A stretch of DNA of 64,000 bases from Halanaerobium saccharolyticum (GCF_003259895.1 NZ_QLME01000015.1:1-64000), one strand, 5' to 3'. Positions 54,897 through 63,656 are shown, numbered from the stretch's first letter. The notes: generated by a model not told the origin, from the sequence alone. Numbers and translations: made by a program.

Positions 54897-56966
54897 CTAC
54901 TGGAGTTTTAAATTTATCTTTTTAGAACTTTTAACTCTACTGCCAGGATAAACTGACTGGCCAACTACCTCCCCAGAACCATCTAAAATCAAATCAAGAC
55001 CTTTTTTCCCGGCAAGTTCTTCTGCTTCAATACCTGTCATACCTCTAAAGTCAGGTACTGAAATCATCATATTTTCTCTGCTTTTTTTCTCACTAAAAAG
55101 CCAGACTGTAGAATTATAATTTGTTTCTACTCCAGACGCAGGAAGCTGATTTTTTACTACTCCCTCATCTCCAATTAGTTTAACATTAAATCCTTTTTCT
55201 CTCAAACTTGTTTCTGCAGCTAAAAATTCGGTTCCTATTAAATCAGGCACCATTATTTTTCTTTGCTCCTGTTTATAATTAAAGTCGTTATTGCGGTCAG
55301 GCTTGATATTTAAATAATTTAAAATATTAGCTGTTAAATTCCTAAAAACAGGAGCGGCTGTCTGACTACCATAATAAGTTTCACCTTTAATATCATATAA
55401 AATAGTTAAAATAACTAAATCCCGACCTTCTGCAGGTACAATTCCAATAAATGAAGAATCATAAATATCCTCATTATAATGTTTTGCTGTACCCGTTTTA
55501 CCACCAATCTCATAGCCCTCAATAGCAGCCTGAGTTCCCGTTCCACTTTCTACTACCTGTTTTAATAATTCTTTTGTTTTGTCAGCAGTGCTTTTAGATA
55601 TAACCTGCCTCACCACCTGAGGCTCGTTGATTATATTTTTAGAATCACTGCCTGTATCGACCTTTTTTACCAGGCGTGGTCTCATTAATTTACCTTCATT
55701 GGCGACCGCTGACACAGCTGAAGCCAGCTGAATAGGTGTTACAGAAAGACCATGACCAAAAGAAAAAGTTGCCAGTTCCAGAGGACCAATCCTTTTATAT
55801 TCCGGGATAATTCCTGCTGCTTCTGCCGGCAGCCGAATCCCGGTCTGTTCTCCAAAACCAAAAGCTTTGATATAGGAATAAAAGGTTTCCTTATCCATTT
55901 TTAGACCAACTTCTACAAAGCCAGGATTACATGAATTTTTTACAACCTCAGCAAAACTCTGGCTGCCATGACCTACATTACTCCAGCAGCTTATTTCTTC
56001 ATTTTCTACATAAATATGACCTGGATCAGTTAAAATATCATTTTCAGTAATTACACCTTCCTCTAAAGCGGAAGCTGCTGTAATTATTTTAAAAGTAGAT
56101 CCAGGTTCAAAAACATCATTAATTGCTCTATTGCGCCAGTTTTTTTCAGGATAATCAGCAAAATTATTTGGATTATAAGCAGGAGTATTAGCCATTGCCA
56201 GCAGATCTCCATTCGACGAATCCATAACAATCACTGACCCACCCGAAAAATCAAATGTTTCAGCAGCATTTTTAAGTTCTTTTTCTGCCATATACTGAAT
56301 TACTTCATCGATGGTTAAGTGGACATTGTAGCCATCCCTACCTGGAACAGCCTCTCTTATCCCATTAGGAATTGTTCGGCCTTCAGCATCCTTTTCTACA
56401 ATCATTTTTCCAGCTTTACCGCTTAAATAGTTATTATAAGAAAGTTCCAGTCCGTTAAGACCATTATTATCTACCCCGGTAAATCCAATAATATGAGAAG
56501 CAAGCTCTCCTTCTGGGTAATATCTTTTACTTTCTTCGGTAAAAGTAATCCCTTTAAGATTTTTGTTTTCAATTTTTTGATATGTTTTTTCACTAACTTT
56601 GCGCTGCAAGAAAATTGCAGCTGCACTAGAAGTGATTCGTCTATAAATAGTATTATAATCATTATCCAGAATCTCAGCAAGTTCTGAAGCGGTTTTTTCT
56701 GGATTAATAATATTATCCGGCAGAGCAACCACAGTCTTTGCTGGTAAGCTGACTGCAAGTTTCCTGCCGGTATTATCATAAATTATTCCTCTTTCTGAAT
56801 TAACTACAAATTCTTTAACCCTCTGATTTAATGCTTTATGTTCATATTCTGCACTATTTATTACCTGGATCCAGACAAGTCTTAAAGCCAAAATAATAAA
56901 TAATATAAATATAATTGCAAAATAGAAGATCACTCTATTTTTGACACTCTTTTCAAGTTGCTGCAA
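54897..56966 (-). CDS. ftsI: Division transpeptidase PBP with PASTA domains (FtsI/SpoVD type)
   Basis: Class B penicillin-binding protein, 689 aa, that crosslinks septal peptidoglycan with FtsW. One N-terminal helix (about 10-32) is followed by a PBP dimerisation domain (about 50-215) and the transpeptidase domain. Active-site motifs are STFK (in EPGSTFKII), SCN (VKNSCNPGF) and KTGT (GGKTGTAKHY). Two C-terminal PASTA repeats start at IMVPDLIGTEF and MISVPDFRGMTG. PASTA tails are typical of SpoVD, but as the only such gene in this dcw cluster it most likely serves vegetative division. The start is TTG, 7 nt after AGGAGG. Confidence 0.94.
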   Translation of the reverse strand: MQQLEKSVKNRVIFYFAIIFILFIILALRLVWIQVINSAEYEHKALNQRVKEFVVNSERGIIYDNTGRKLAVSLPAKTVVALPDNIINPEKTASELAEILDNDYNTIYRRITSSAAAIFLQRKVSEKTYQKIENKNLKGITFTEESKRYYPEGELASHIIGFTGVDNNGLNGLELSYNNYLSGKAGKMIVEKDAEGRTIPNGIREAVPGRDGYNVHLTIDEVIQYMAEKELKNAAETFDFSGGSVIVMDSSNGDLLAMANTPAYNPNNFADYPEKNWRNRAINDVFEPGSTFKIITAASALEEGVITENDILTDPGHIYVENEEISCWSNVGHGSQSFAEVVKNSCNPGFVEVGLKMDKETFYSYIKAFGFGEQTGIRLPAEAAGIIPEYKRIGPLELATFSFGHGLSVTPIQLASAVSAVANEGKLMRPRLVKKVDTGSDSKNIINEPQVVRQVISKSTADKTKELLKQVVESGTGTQAAIEGYEIGGKTGTAKHYNEDIYDSSFIGIVPAEGRDLVILTILYDIKGETYYGSQTAAPVFRNLTANILNYLNIKPDRNNDFNYKQEQRKIMVPDLIGTEFLAAETSLREKGFNVKLIGDEGVVKNQLPASGVETNYNSTVWLFSEKKSRENMMISVPDFRGMTGIEAEELAGKKGLDLILDGSGEVVGQSVYPGSRVKSSKKINLKLQ

Positions 56967-56977
56967 ATTTATTCCTC

Positions 56978-57448
56978 CTATTCAAGAGATTCTGCCTGAA
57001 CAGTGGTAACTTCTCTTATTATTTTATCATAAATTTGCGCTAAGAAAAACTTTTCTTTTGGAAGATCAGCCATAAATTTTTCTTCTTTTTTGATTTGATT
57101 ATTATAAACCAGGGTTTCTTTTTTATCTGCTTCAATCATATTCAATTCTGTTTTTGCAATTTTTTCAACTTCTGCCAGAGATGTTTTGCTGGCCAATTCT
57201 ACTTCCAGTCTTTCATTTTTGGACTTAATAGTTTCTAATCTTTCTTCTAACTGCAGCAATTTAGAACTACTTTGATTAATATTTAAAACTTGAGAAATAT
57301 ATAACAAAATAGAAATACTAATAAAAACCATCATAAATATATATAATATTGTGAAGGCCTGTTTTTTTACATTAGTAAAATTATAGGATGATTCATTGAG
57401 ATAATTGCTCTGAGAAACTTCGCTTCCATAACCTGGTCCCGTATACAT
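56978..57448 (-). CDS. ftsL: Cell division protein FtsL-like
   Basis: Bitopic divisome protein, 156 aa. A cytoplasmic N-terminus of about 30 residues, one membrane helix (about 32-52) and a leucine-rich coiled coil (about 58-95) are visible. Similarity within this family is weak, so the call relies on architecture and the fixed position between rsmH and the PBP gene. Confidence 0.85.
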   Translation of the reverse strand: MYTGPGYGSEVSQSNYLNESSYNFTNVKKQAFTILYIFMMVFISISILLYISQVLNINQSSSKLLQLEERLETIKSKNERLEVELASKTSLAEVEKIAKTELNMIEADKKETLVYNNQIKKEEKFMADLPKEKFFLAQIYDKIIREVTTVQAESLE

Positions 57449-57466
57449 TTTACTACCTCCTTATTC

Positions 57467-58399
57467 TTAAATCTTCTCTGCTACTCTCATTTTCGCACTT
57501 CTTGAACGTGGATTTTCCTCTTTTTCTTCCTTAGAAGCCTGAACTGGACTTCTTGTTATAACCTTAACCTGCGCTTTTTTATCACAGACACAGATTGGAA
57601 AGTCCGGTGGACAGGTACAATCTTTTGCCAGATTTCGAAATTTATGTTTTACTATTCTATCTTCCAGTGAATGAAAGGTTATTATTACCAATCTGCCTCC
57701 TGGTTTTAAATAGGCAACTGCCTTATCAATTAGATTTTTAAGCTGTTCCAGTTCATTATTTGTTTCAATTCTTAATGCCTGAAAAGTTCTTCTGGCAGGA
57801 TGCCCCCCACTTCTCCTGACAGCTTTAGGTATAGCGGCTTTAATTACCTCAACCAGATCAGCTGTGGTTCTAATTTCTTCTTCTTCTCTCATTTTAACTA
57901 TAAATTCGGCTATTCGAGCAGCCCAATTTTCTTCTCCATACTCAGAAATTATTTTTTCCAATTCTGCCTGAGAATAATTGTTTACTATATCCCGTGCAGT
58001 TAGTTTTTGTTCGGGGTTCATTCTCATATCTAAAGGGCCTTCTTTTTGATAGCTAAAACCCCGCTCAGGATTATCCAGCTGTGGAGAAGAAACGCCTAAA
58101 TCAAAAAGCATTCCGTCAACCGCTTCCACTTCTAATTCTGAAAGTACCTGATCAAAATCTTGGAAATTTGAGTGAGCTAAAATTAAAGATTCTTCATCTG
58201 AAAAACGTTCTTTAACTGCCTCAATTGCAGCGGTGTCCCGATCAACTGCAATTAATTTACCGGCTTCAGATAAGTTTTTTAAAATTTCCGAACTATGTCC
58301 TGCTCTACCCAGAGTACCATCTAAATAAACTCCAGCTTCTTTAATGTTTAAATATTCAATTGCTGCTTCTAATAATACAGCCTGATGAGTATAATCCAT
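57467..58399 (-). CDS. rsmH: 16S rRNA m4C1402 N4-methyltransferase
   Basis: Methylates N4 of C1402 in the ribosomal decoding site (formerly MraW). 310 aa. It starts YTHQAVLLEAAIEYLN and has the SAM motif YLDGTLGRAGHS. Further family motifs are LFDLGVSSPQLDNPERGFSY and ITFHSLEDRIVKHKFR. It is the second gene of the dcw cluster, 13 bp after mraZ. Confidence 0.97.
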   Translation of the reverse strand: MDYTHQAVLLEAAIEYLNIKEAGVYLDGTLGRAGHSSEILKNLSEAGKLIAVDRDTAAIEAVKERFSDEESLILAHSNFQDFDQVLSELEVEAVDGMLFDLGVSSPQLDNPERGFSYQKEGPLDMRMNPEQKLTARDIVNNYSQAELEKIISEYGEENWAARIAEFIVKMREEEEIRTTADLVEVIKAAIPKAVRRSGGHPARRTFQALRIETNNELEQLKNLIDKAVAYLKPGGRLVIITFHSLEDRIVKHKFRNLAKDCTCPPDFPICVCDKKAQVKVITRSPVQASKEEKEENPRSRSAKMRVAEKI

Positions 58400-58412
58400 A
58401 TTATAATCCTTT

Positions 58413-58844
58413 CTAGATTCCTAATTCCTCCATTGCATCTGCAATATCTTCATAAGAATCTTCTACATCATCCATGTAGGTATTCCATTTTTCTTTGGCC
58501 CAGAGTTCAATTCTATTTGCCAGACCGATGATAACTATTTCATGATCAAAATCAGCATAATCTCTTAAATTTATTGGTAGGGAAACCCTTCCCTGTTTAT
58601 CTAATTCGCATTCGTTAGCTCCTGAAAAGAAAAAGCGGACAAAATTACGGGCATTTTTACTGGTCATTGGTAGGGAAGTTAATTTTTTTTCTAATTCTTT
58701 CCACTCAGCCATTGGATAAAGAAATAAACAATTGTCAAGCCCTCTAGTGATCACAAACTGCTCACTTAAGTCTTCTCTGAGCTTAGAAGGAATGATTAAA
58801 CGTCCTTTATTATCCATATTGTGAGTGTATTCTCCCATAAACAT
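58413..58844 (-). CDS. mraZ: Transcriptional regulator MraZ
   Basis: Ring-forming AbrB-fold repressor of the dcw cluster, 143 aa. Two SpoVT/AbrB-like repeats: [21 protein letters not shown] and [19 protein letters not shown] 58844 gives the conserved MFMGEY start. The frame-opening GTG at 58859 lies inside the last operator repeat. The four repeats just upstream indicate autoregulation. Confidence 0.95.
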   Translation of the reverse strand: MFMGEYTHNMDNKGRLIIPSKLREDLSEQFVITRGLDNCLFLYPMAEWKELEKKLTSLPMTSKNARNFVRFFFSGANECELDKQGRVSLPINLRDYADFDHEIVIIGLANRIELWAKEKWNTYMDDVEDSYEDIADAMEELGI

Positions 58845-58853
58845 AATATCACT

Positions 58854-58889
58854 TCCCACTTTCTACCCTTTTACTCCACTTTTCACCAC
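58854..58889 (-). promoter_or_regulatory. MraZ-box operator repeats
   Basis: Four hexamers spaced exactly 10 bp apart on the minus strand: GTGGTG (58889), GTGGAG (58879), AGGGTA (58869) and GTGGGA (58859). Three of four carry GTGG, matching known MraZ direct-repeat operators. They lie directly before the mraZ start codon. Confidence 0.85.
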
Positions 58890-59016
58890 TTAATAATTTT
58901 ATTCTACATCAAAGAGAAAAGTCCTTTATATTTATCAAAAAAATATTAAATTATTAAGAAAGAAAAAAAATAACTTATCAAAAGATAAATCATGAGCTAT
59001 AATTTTCTTGTTAATC

Positions 59017-59047
59017 AAAAAACCCACCGCAAATGGGTGGGTTTTTA
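59017..59047 (-). terminator. Terminator overlapping the dinB stop codon
   Basis: CCCACC / GGTGGG with flanking A6/T5 arms forms a strong hairpin with a 7-nt loop. The dinB TAA lies in the upstream arm. On the minus strand TTTTTTGATTAAC follows. It separates dinB from the mraZ operon. Confidence 0.9.
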
Positions 59048-60214
59048 GTCATCATTATTTAAATATAACTTTCTGGCTCGTGATATTTTATTAAATCCAT
59101 ATTTTCTTTTTAATTCATCTATAGTTTTATCCAGCTGATCTTCTTCCTCAGCAAATAAATTTAACTGTTCCTGTCCTTCCTGACAGAGATTTGAAACACC
59201 AAGGCCCAATAATCGCAGTGGTTTATTTAATAAATGATTTTGAGTTAGTAATTCTTTTGCCTTTTGATAAATTTCTTCACTGCTGTTTACAGCAACTTTG
59301 AGAGATTTTTGCCTGCTGTAAGTACTAAAATCTGAATACCTGACCTTAATAAAAACAGTACTACCCTTGAGAGAATTGCTGTGAAGCCTAAAAGAAACCT
59401 TTTCGCTCATTTTAAATAAATAAGCAAATAGCCTATCTCGGTCCTCAATATTATCAGCAAAAGTTTCCTCATGGCTGATCGATTTAATTTGACTTTGACT
59501 TTTTACTTCTCTTTTATCTATCCCCCGGGAAAGGAAAAATAATTTTACTCCAGCTTTTCCATATTTCTTTTTTAATTCTTCCAGAGAATAAGGCCAGATA
59601 TCGCTGGCTTTATAAATGTTTTCCTCTTCCAATTTAGAAGCAAAGACATCACCAACACCCCAGATTTTATCAATATCCAGCTTACGCATAAAATTTTTAA
59701 TGTCATTTCTTTTAATTACAGTCAGACCATCTGGCTTATCATAATCCGATGCCAGCTTAGCCAGAAATTTATTGACAGAAACACCAACAGAAATAGTAAG
59801 TTCAGTTTCTTTTTTTACTTCACTTTTTATTTTCCTGGCAATTTCTACTGCACTGCCATATAATCTGTCACAGCCTTTTACATCCAAAAAAGCTTCATCA
59901 ATAGATAGTTTTTCAACTAAAGGAGTATATTTTTTTAAGATAGCGAAAATTTCTCGAGAGGCATTTTTGTACAATTGATGTCTTGCTGGTAGATAGATTC
60001 CATCAGGACATAACTTTTTAGCCTGAGCAATAGGCATTGCCGAATGGACACCAAATTTTCGAGCCTCATAAGAGGCAGTAGAAACAACACCACGATTACT
60101 TAAGTTCACTCCACCTACAATTACAGCTTTACCTTTAAGTTCAGGATTCTCCCGCTGCTCAACCGCTGAAAAAAAAGCATCCATATCTGCATGTAAAATA
60201 TGAATTTTATTCAT
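59045..60214 (-). CDS. dinB: DNA polymerase IV (Y family)
   Basis: Translesion DNA polymerase, 389 aa. The catalytic acidic residues are in HADMDAFFSAVEQR and LSIDEAFLDV. The HhH region IWGVGDVFASKL and a little-finger domain (about 235-345) follow. The C-terminal QLNLF (EQLNLFAEE) is a beta-clamp-binding peptide. It is contiguous with ddl and trpS in one operon ending at the hairpin. No LexA box was recognised. Confidence 0.95.
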   Translation of the reverse strand: MNKIHILHADMDAFFSAVEQRENPELKGKAVIVGGVNLSNRGVVSTASYEARKFGVHSAMPIAQAKKLCPDGIYLPARHQLYKNASREIFAILKKYTPLVEKLSIDEAFLDVKGCDRLYGSAVEIARKIKSEVKKETELTISVGVSVNKFLAKLASDYDKPDGLTVIKRNDIKNFMRKLDIDKIWGVGDVFASKLEEENIYKASDIWPYSLEELKKKYGKAGVKLFFLSRGIDKREVKSQSQIKSISHEETFADNIEDRDRLFAYLFKMSEKVSFRLHSNSLKGSTVFIKVRYSDFSTYSRQKSLKVAVNSSEEIYQKAKELLTQNHLLNKPLRLLGLGVSNLCQEGQEQLNLFAEEEDQLDKTIDELKRKYGFNKISRARKLYLNNDD

Positions 60215-61267
60215 TTAACTTTTCCTTTTTAAAGCAAGCTCTACCAGGTCATCTAAAAGTTCAGTATATGTTATTCCACTTTCTTTAAAAAGTAAAGGAT
60301 ACATACTAAACTTTGTAAAACCCGGCATCGTATTAATTTCATTAACCAGAATCTGATCCTGCTCTTCGTTTACAAAAAAATCAAGTCGAGATATTCCTTC
60401 AGCTCCAACAGCTTTAAAAGCTTTAAGCGATAATTCTTTAATTTTCTCCTGGCTTGCTGATGAAATATCAGCTGGAATAATTAACTCTGTACTCTGATCT
60501 TCGTATTTAGCCTGATAGTCATAGAAATCATGAGTGGAAATGATTTCTCCTGCTGTAGAAACTTTAATATTATTTCCCGTACCCAAAACAGCAGATTCTA
60601 CCTCTCTGCCCTTAATACTGCTTTCTAAAATTATTTTTTTATCATATTTAAAAGCTTGATTAAGAGCATTTTCAAAAGAAGTTAAATTTCCAACACGACT
60701 AATTCCAATACTGGAACCCATATTAGCAGGTTTGATAAAAAATGGCAGACCTAAACTTTCTGCAAAATCTGCAAAAAGATCTGCAGTTTTTAGCTTATTA
60801 TATTCGTCTTTTTTTAGTATTTCAAATTCACTCTGAGGAATATTATAAAAGCTAAAAATCTGCTTCATCACAGCCTTATCCATTCCTACTGCCGAGGAAG
60901 TAAGATCACAGCCAATATATTTAATATTTAAAGTATCTAAAAAACCCTGGATCTTTCCGTCTTCTCCATAAGGTCCATGCAGCACAGGAAAAACTATATC
61001 AACTTTTTTTTCTAAAAATTGAAGAACTTCCTGCGGCAAAATATTATCCCTCTTAATCTCTGGAACTTTTTTCTCATCTCCCATTAAAATTTTCTTTGAT
61101 TCCTCTAAAGTACTAAAAAATCCTTTTTTGCTGATGGCAACTGGAAAAATATTGTATTTTTCCTGATTAAAGGCCTGATAAATCGAGCGGGCAGAGAGTA
61201 ATGAAACTTCATGCTCGGCTGATCGTCCACCAAAAAAAAGGGCAATATTTAACTTTGGCTTAAACAA
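60215..61267 (-). CDS. ddl: D-alanine-D-alanine ligase
   Basis: Makes D-Ala-D-Ala for MurF. ATP-grasp enzyme, 350 aa. Motifs: LFFGGRSAEHEVSLLSA at the N-terminus, PVLHGPYGEDGKIQGFLD, KPANMGSSIGI and EINTMPGFTKFSMYP. The start is TTG, 5 nt after GGGAGGGG. It lies between trpS and dinB rather than within the dcw cluster. Confidence 0.96.
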   Translation of the reverse strand: MFKPKLNIALFFGGRSAEHEVSLLSARSIYQAFNQEKYNIFPVAISKKGFFSTLEESKKILMGDEKKVPEIKRDNILPQEVLQFLEKKVDIVFPVLHGPYGEDGKIQGFLDTLNIKYIGCDLTSSAVGMDKAVMKQIFSFYNIPQSEFEILKKDEYNKLKTADLFADFAESLGLPFFIKPANMGSSIGISRVGNLTSFENALNQAFKYDKKIILESSIKGREVESAVLGTGNNIKVSTAGEIISTHDFYDYQAKYEDQSTELIIPADISSASQEKIKELSLKAFKAVGAEGISRLDFFVNEEQDQILVNEINTMPGFTKFSMYPLLFKESGITYTELLDDLVELALKRKS

Positions 61268-61287
61268 TAAAACCCCTCCCCTCTAAC

Positions 61288-62292
61288 TTAATTATTAAAA
61301 TAGTCTATTTTCATAACCTCTCTTACTTTTTTCAATGTTTTCTGCGCTTCTTTTCTTGCTTTTTCTGTACCCTCAATTAAAATCTGATCAACCAGCTCTG
61401 GATTTTCAAGATATTTCTTTCTTCTTTCCCGCATTGGTTCTAAAAAATCATTCAGTTTTTCAGCCATTAGCTTTTTACAGGCTACACAGCCAATTGTTCC
61501 TGTCCTACATTTTTCTGCAATTTCATCAGATCCTTCAGTATTAAATGCTTCGTGATAATGAAAAACTGTACAGACTTCTGGATGGCCCGGATCATCTTTA
61601 TGAATCCTGGCTGGATCAGTTTTAGCCTTCATTATTTTTTGAGCAACTTGATCTTTACTATCACTTAAATAAATTGCATTATTTAAACTTTTACTCATTT
61701 TATTTTTGCCATCAAGTCCCATTAATCTTGGGAAATCACTGATTAAAGCCTCTGGTTCCGGAAAAACTTCTCCATACATATTATTAAATTTACGTACAAT
61801 CTTTCTGGTCTGTTCAATATGTGGAATCTGGTCTTCTCCTACAGGAACTAGATTTGCCCGACAAAAAGTAATATCAGCAGCCTGGCTTACCGGATAACCC
61901 AAAAACCCATAAGACATTTCCTTATAACCATACTGTTCAGCTTCAGACTTAATAGTTGGATTATGACGTAACTGATTTACTGTAACTATCATAGAATAAA
62001 AAACTGTCAGCTCTGCAATTTCTGGTACAAGAGACTGCACAAAAATAGTTGTTTTTTTCGGATCAATTCCAGCAGCAAGATAATCTCTTGCTACCTGCCT
62101 TACATCTTCACTTAATTTATCGGGTTTATCAAAATTTGTAGTTAAAGCCTGCACATCTGCTATAATTAAAAATGTATCATATTCATTCTGTAATTCAACT
62201 CGATTCTGCAAACTCCCAACATAATGGCCTAAATGCAGTTTGCCTGTCGGTCTATCACCTGTTAAAATTCTTTTTTCTTTTTTCTTTGACAA
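61288..62292 (-). CDS. trpS: Tryptophanyl-tRNA synthetase with a four-cysteine motif
   Basis: Charges tRNA-Trp; class I, about 334 aa. The HIGH-type motif is GKLHLGHYVG and KMSKS is in DGKNKMSKSLNNA. Four cysteines arranged C-x20-C-x6-C-x2-C (about 241, 262, 269 and 272) resemble the [4Fe-4S]-binding motif of Thermotoga maritima TrpRS. The start is probably TTG 62292, 4 nt after AGGGTGAT. It is the first gene of trpS-ddl-dinB and divergent from perR; no T-box fits in the 100-bp gap. Confidence 0.95.
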   Translation of the reverse strand: MSKKKEKRILTGDRPTGKLHLGHYVGSLQNRVELQNEYDTFLIIADVQALTTNFDKPDKLSEDVRQVARDYLAAGIDPKKTTIFVQSLVPEIAELTVFYSMIVTVNQLRHNPTIKSEAEQYGYKEMSYGFLGYPVSQAADITFCRANLVPVGEDQIPHIEQTRKIVRKFNNMYGEVFPEPEALISDFPRLMGLDGKNKMSKSLNNAIYLSDSKDQVAQKIMKAKTDPARIHKDDPGHPEVCTVFHYHEAFNTEGSDEIAEKCRTGTIGCVACKKLMAEKLNDFLEPMRERRKKYLENPELVDQILIEGTEKARKEAQKTLKKVREVMKIDYFNN

Positions 62293-62327
62293 AATCATCA
62301 CCCTTTTTCTGAAATAATAAGTTTTAC

Positions 62328-62356
62328 TTGAATATCTAAATAATTTCTGCTAAAAT
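62328..62356 (+). promoter_or_regulatory. perR promoter
   Basis: TTGAAT (62328-62333), 17 bp and TAAAAT (62351-62356) precede perR. The -10 overlaps the TATAAT of the opposite trpS promoter by 2 bp, and the Fur/PerR-type box begins about 12 bp downstream. Confidence 0.7.
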
Positions 62357-62383
62357 TATATTAAAGATAATAATGATTATTAA
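62355..62383 (-). promoter_or_regulatory. Possible trpS-ddl-dinB promoter
   Basis: On the minus strand a perfect TATAAT (62360-62355) lies 17 bp from a weak TTAATA (62383-62378). The 7-1-7 box covers most of its spacer and -35. Confidence 0.5.
62368..62382. promoter_or_regulatory. Fur/PerR-type 7-1-7 operator
   Basis: TAATAATGATTATTA is a perfect 7-1-7 inverted repeat. It matches the PerR-box plan TTATAATNATTATAA at most positions. It lies between the perR promoter and its SD (AGGAGG), and over the -35 region of the divergent trpS promoter. Confidence 0.8.
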
Positions 62384-62403
62384 TAAATTTTAGGAGGATA
62401 AAT

Positions 62404-62796
62404 ATGGCTACGAATACTCGAATGACTAAACAGCGTAAGGCAATATTGAGGGTTTTAAAAAGTACTAAATCTCATCCTACAGCTGATTGGATATATGAAA
62501 AAGTTAGAAAAGAAATACCAAATATTAGTTTAGGTACTGTTTATCGGAATTTAAATGTTCTGGCTGAACATGGTGAAATTAATGTTTTAGATTATGGAAG
62601 TAACCATAGTCGCTACGATGGTAATCCCGATCATCATTACCATTTCCGCTGTCAAAAATGTGGGGGAGTTTATGATCTAGATCTCGATTTATGTGCAGAC
62701 TTAAATAACAAAATAAATACTAAAACTGAATTTATAGCTCATTCTCACCGCTTAGAGTTTAGCGGTATTTGCCCAAAATGTCAGCAGAAAAATTAA
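62404..62796 (+). CDS. perR: PerR-type peroxide-sensing repressor (Fur family)
   Basis: Fur-family DNA-binding metal regulator, 130 aa. A winged-helix domain (about 5-75) precedes a dimerisation domain. The regulatory-site residues of Bacillus PerR (His37, Asp85, His91, His93, Asp104) correspond in identity and spacing to His24, Asp72, His78, His80 and Asp91. The structural zinc site is two CxxC pairs (Cys83/86 and Cys123/126). These support PerR over Fur or Zur. A 7-1-7 box lies just upstream, suggesting autoregulation. Confidence 0.9.
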   Translation: MATNTRMTKQRKAILRVLKSTKSHPTADWIYEKVRKEIPNISLGTVYRNLNVLAEHGEINVLDYGSNHSRYDGNPDHHYHFRCQKCGGVYDLDLDLCADLNNKINTKTEFIAHSHRLEFSGICPKCQQKN

Positions 62797-62808
62797 ATTT
62801 TTTCTGCT
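62783..62808. terminator. Bidirectional terminator with both stop codons in its loop
   Basis: AGCAGAAAAA and TTTTTCTGCT form a 10-bp stem around a short loop that begins TTAA. The perR stop (plus) and the RNase HI fusion stop (minus) share that TTAA. The plan is the same as at 17055-17078. Confidence 0.8.
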
Positions 62809-63656
62809 TCTTTTTTTGCCAGTAGATCAACTTCATCATTAAATTGATCACCGCTGTGGCCTTTTACCTTCTGATAACTTAATTCAAAGTCAGAACTAAG
62901 CTGATCTAATTCCTGCCACAAATCCTGATTGGCCACTGCGTTTTTACTGGCTGTTTTCCATCCATTGCGCTTCCAGCCTTCTATCCAGCTTGATAAACCA
63001 TTAAGTACATAACTTGAATCACTGTAAAGTTCTATTTTGGTATTTTTAGGAATTATTTTTAGAGCTTCAATTACTGCTTTCAATTCCATTCTATTATTAG
63101 TGGAATCTTTTTCTGATCCTGAAACAGTTTTTAATTTTTGAGAATCTGGATCTAAAATAACCGCAGCATATCCTCCTGGGCCCGGGTTCCCAAGACAGGC
63201 TCCATCAGTATATACTTTAAACTCCTGAAATCTATCTAATTTTTTTATTTCTCGCTTATCAGACTCATCTGGACTTTCTTTTTTCTCAACTTCAGACTTC
63301 TCCTCTTTACTCTGCTCAGAGTTTAGTTCTTCTAAAAGCTTAGCAGCTCTTCTCAGATGAGGAATTACTATTGAGCCTCCAACAATTAAGGCAACATTCA
63401 TAGCTTCATATATTTCTTCTTTGGACCAGCCTGTTTTAACTGCTTCAATTATATGATATGTAATACAATCATCACATCTTAAAACCAGAGAGGAAACCAG
63501 TCCTAATAATTCTTTAGTTTTAGCCGGGAGTTTTCCATCCTGATAAACTTTATGATCCAGATTAAAAAATCTTTTTGTATTCAGATCTCCCTCTTCCAAT
63601 ATCAAATCGTTCATTTCAGATCTAAATTTATTGAATTCTTCCAAACTATCCTGCAT
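62793..63656 (-). CDS. AhpD-like (CMD) domain fused to ribonuclease HI
   Basis: Two-domain protein, 287 aa. Residues about 5-110 are an AhpD/carboxymuconolactone-decarboxylase-like helical domain with a redox-type CxxC at Cys61-Cys64 and His68 (LRCDDCITYH). A charged linker (112-143) leads to RNase HI (145-287). The RNase catalytic residues Asp151, Glu191, Asp213 and Asp277 and His267 are all present, so it should cut RNA in RNA:DNA hybrids. The reaction of the first domain is unknown. It overlaps the end of perR on the opposite strand. Confidence 0.9.
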   Translation of the reverse strand: MQDSLEEFNKFRSEMNDLILEEGDLNTKRFFNLDHKVYQDGKLPAKTKELLGLVSSLVLRCDDCITYHIIEAVKTGWSKEEIYEAMNVALIVGGSIVIPHLRRAAKLLEELNSEQSKEEKSEVEKKESPDESDKREIKKLDRFQEFKVYTDGACLGNPGPGGYAAVILDPDSQKLKTVSGSEKDSTNNRMELKAVIEALKIIPKNTKIELYSDSSYVLNGLSSWIEGWKRNGWKTASKNAVANQDLWQELDQLSSDFELSYQKVKGHSGDQFNDEVDLLAKKEAEKI

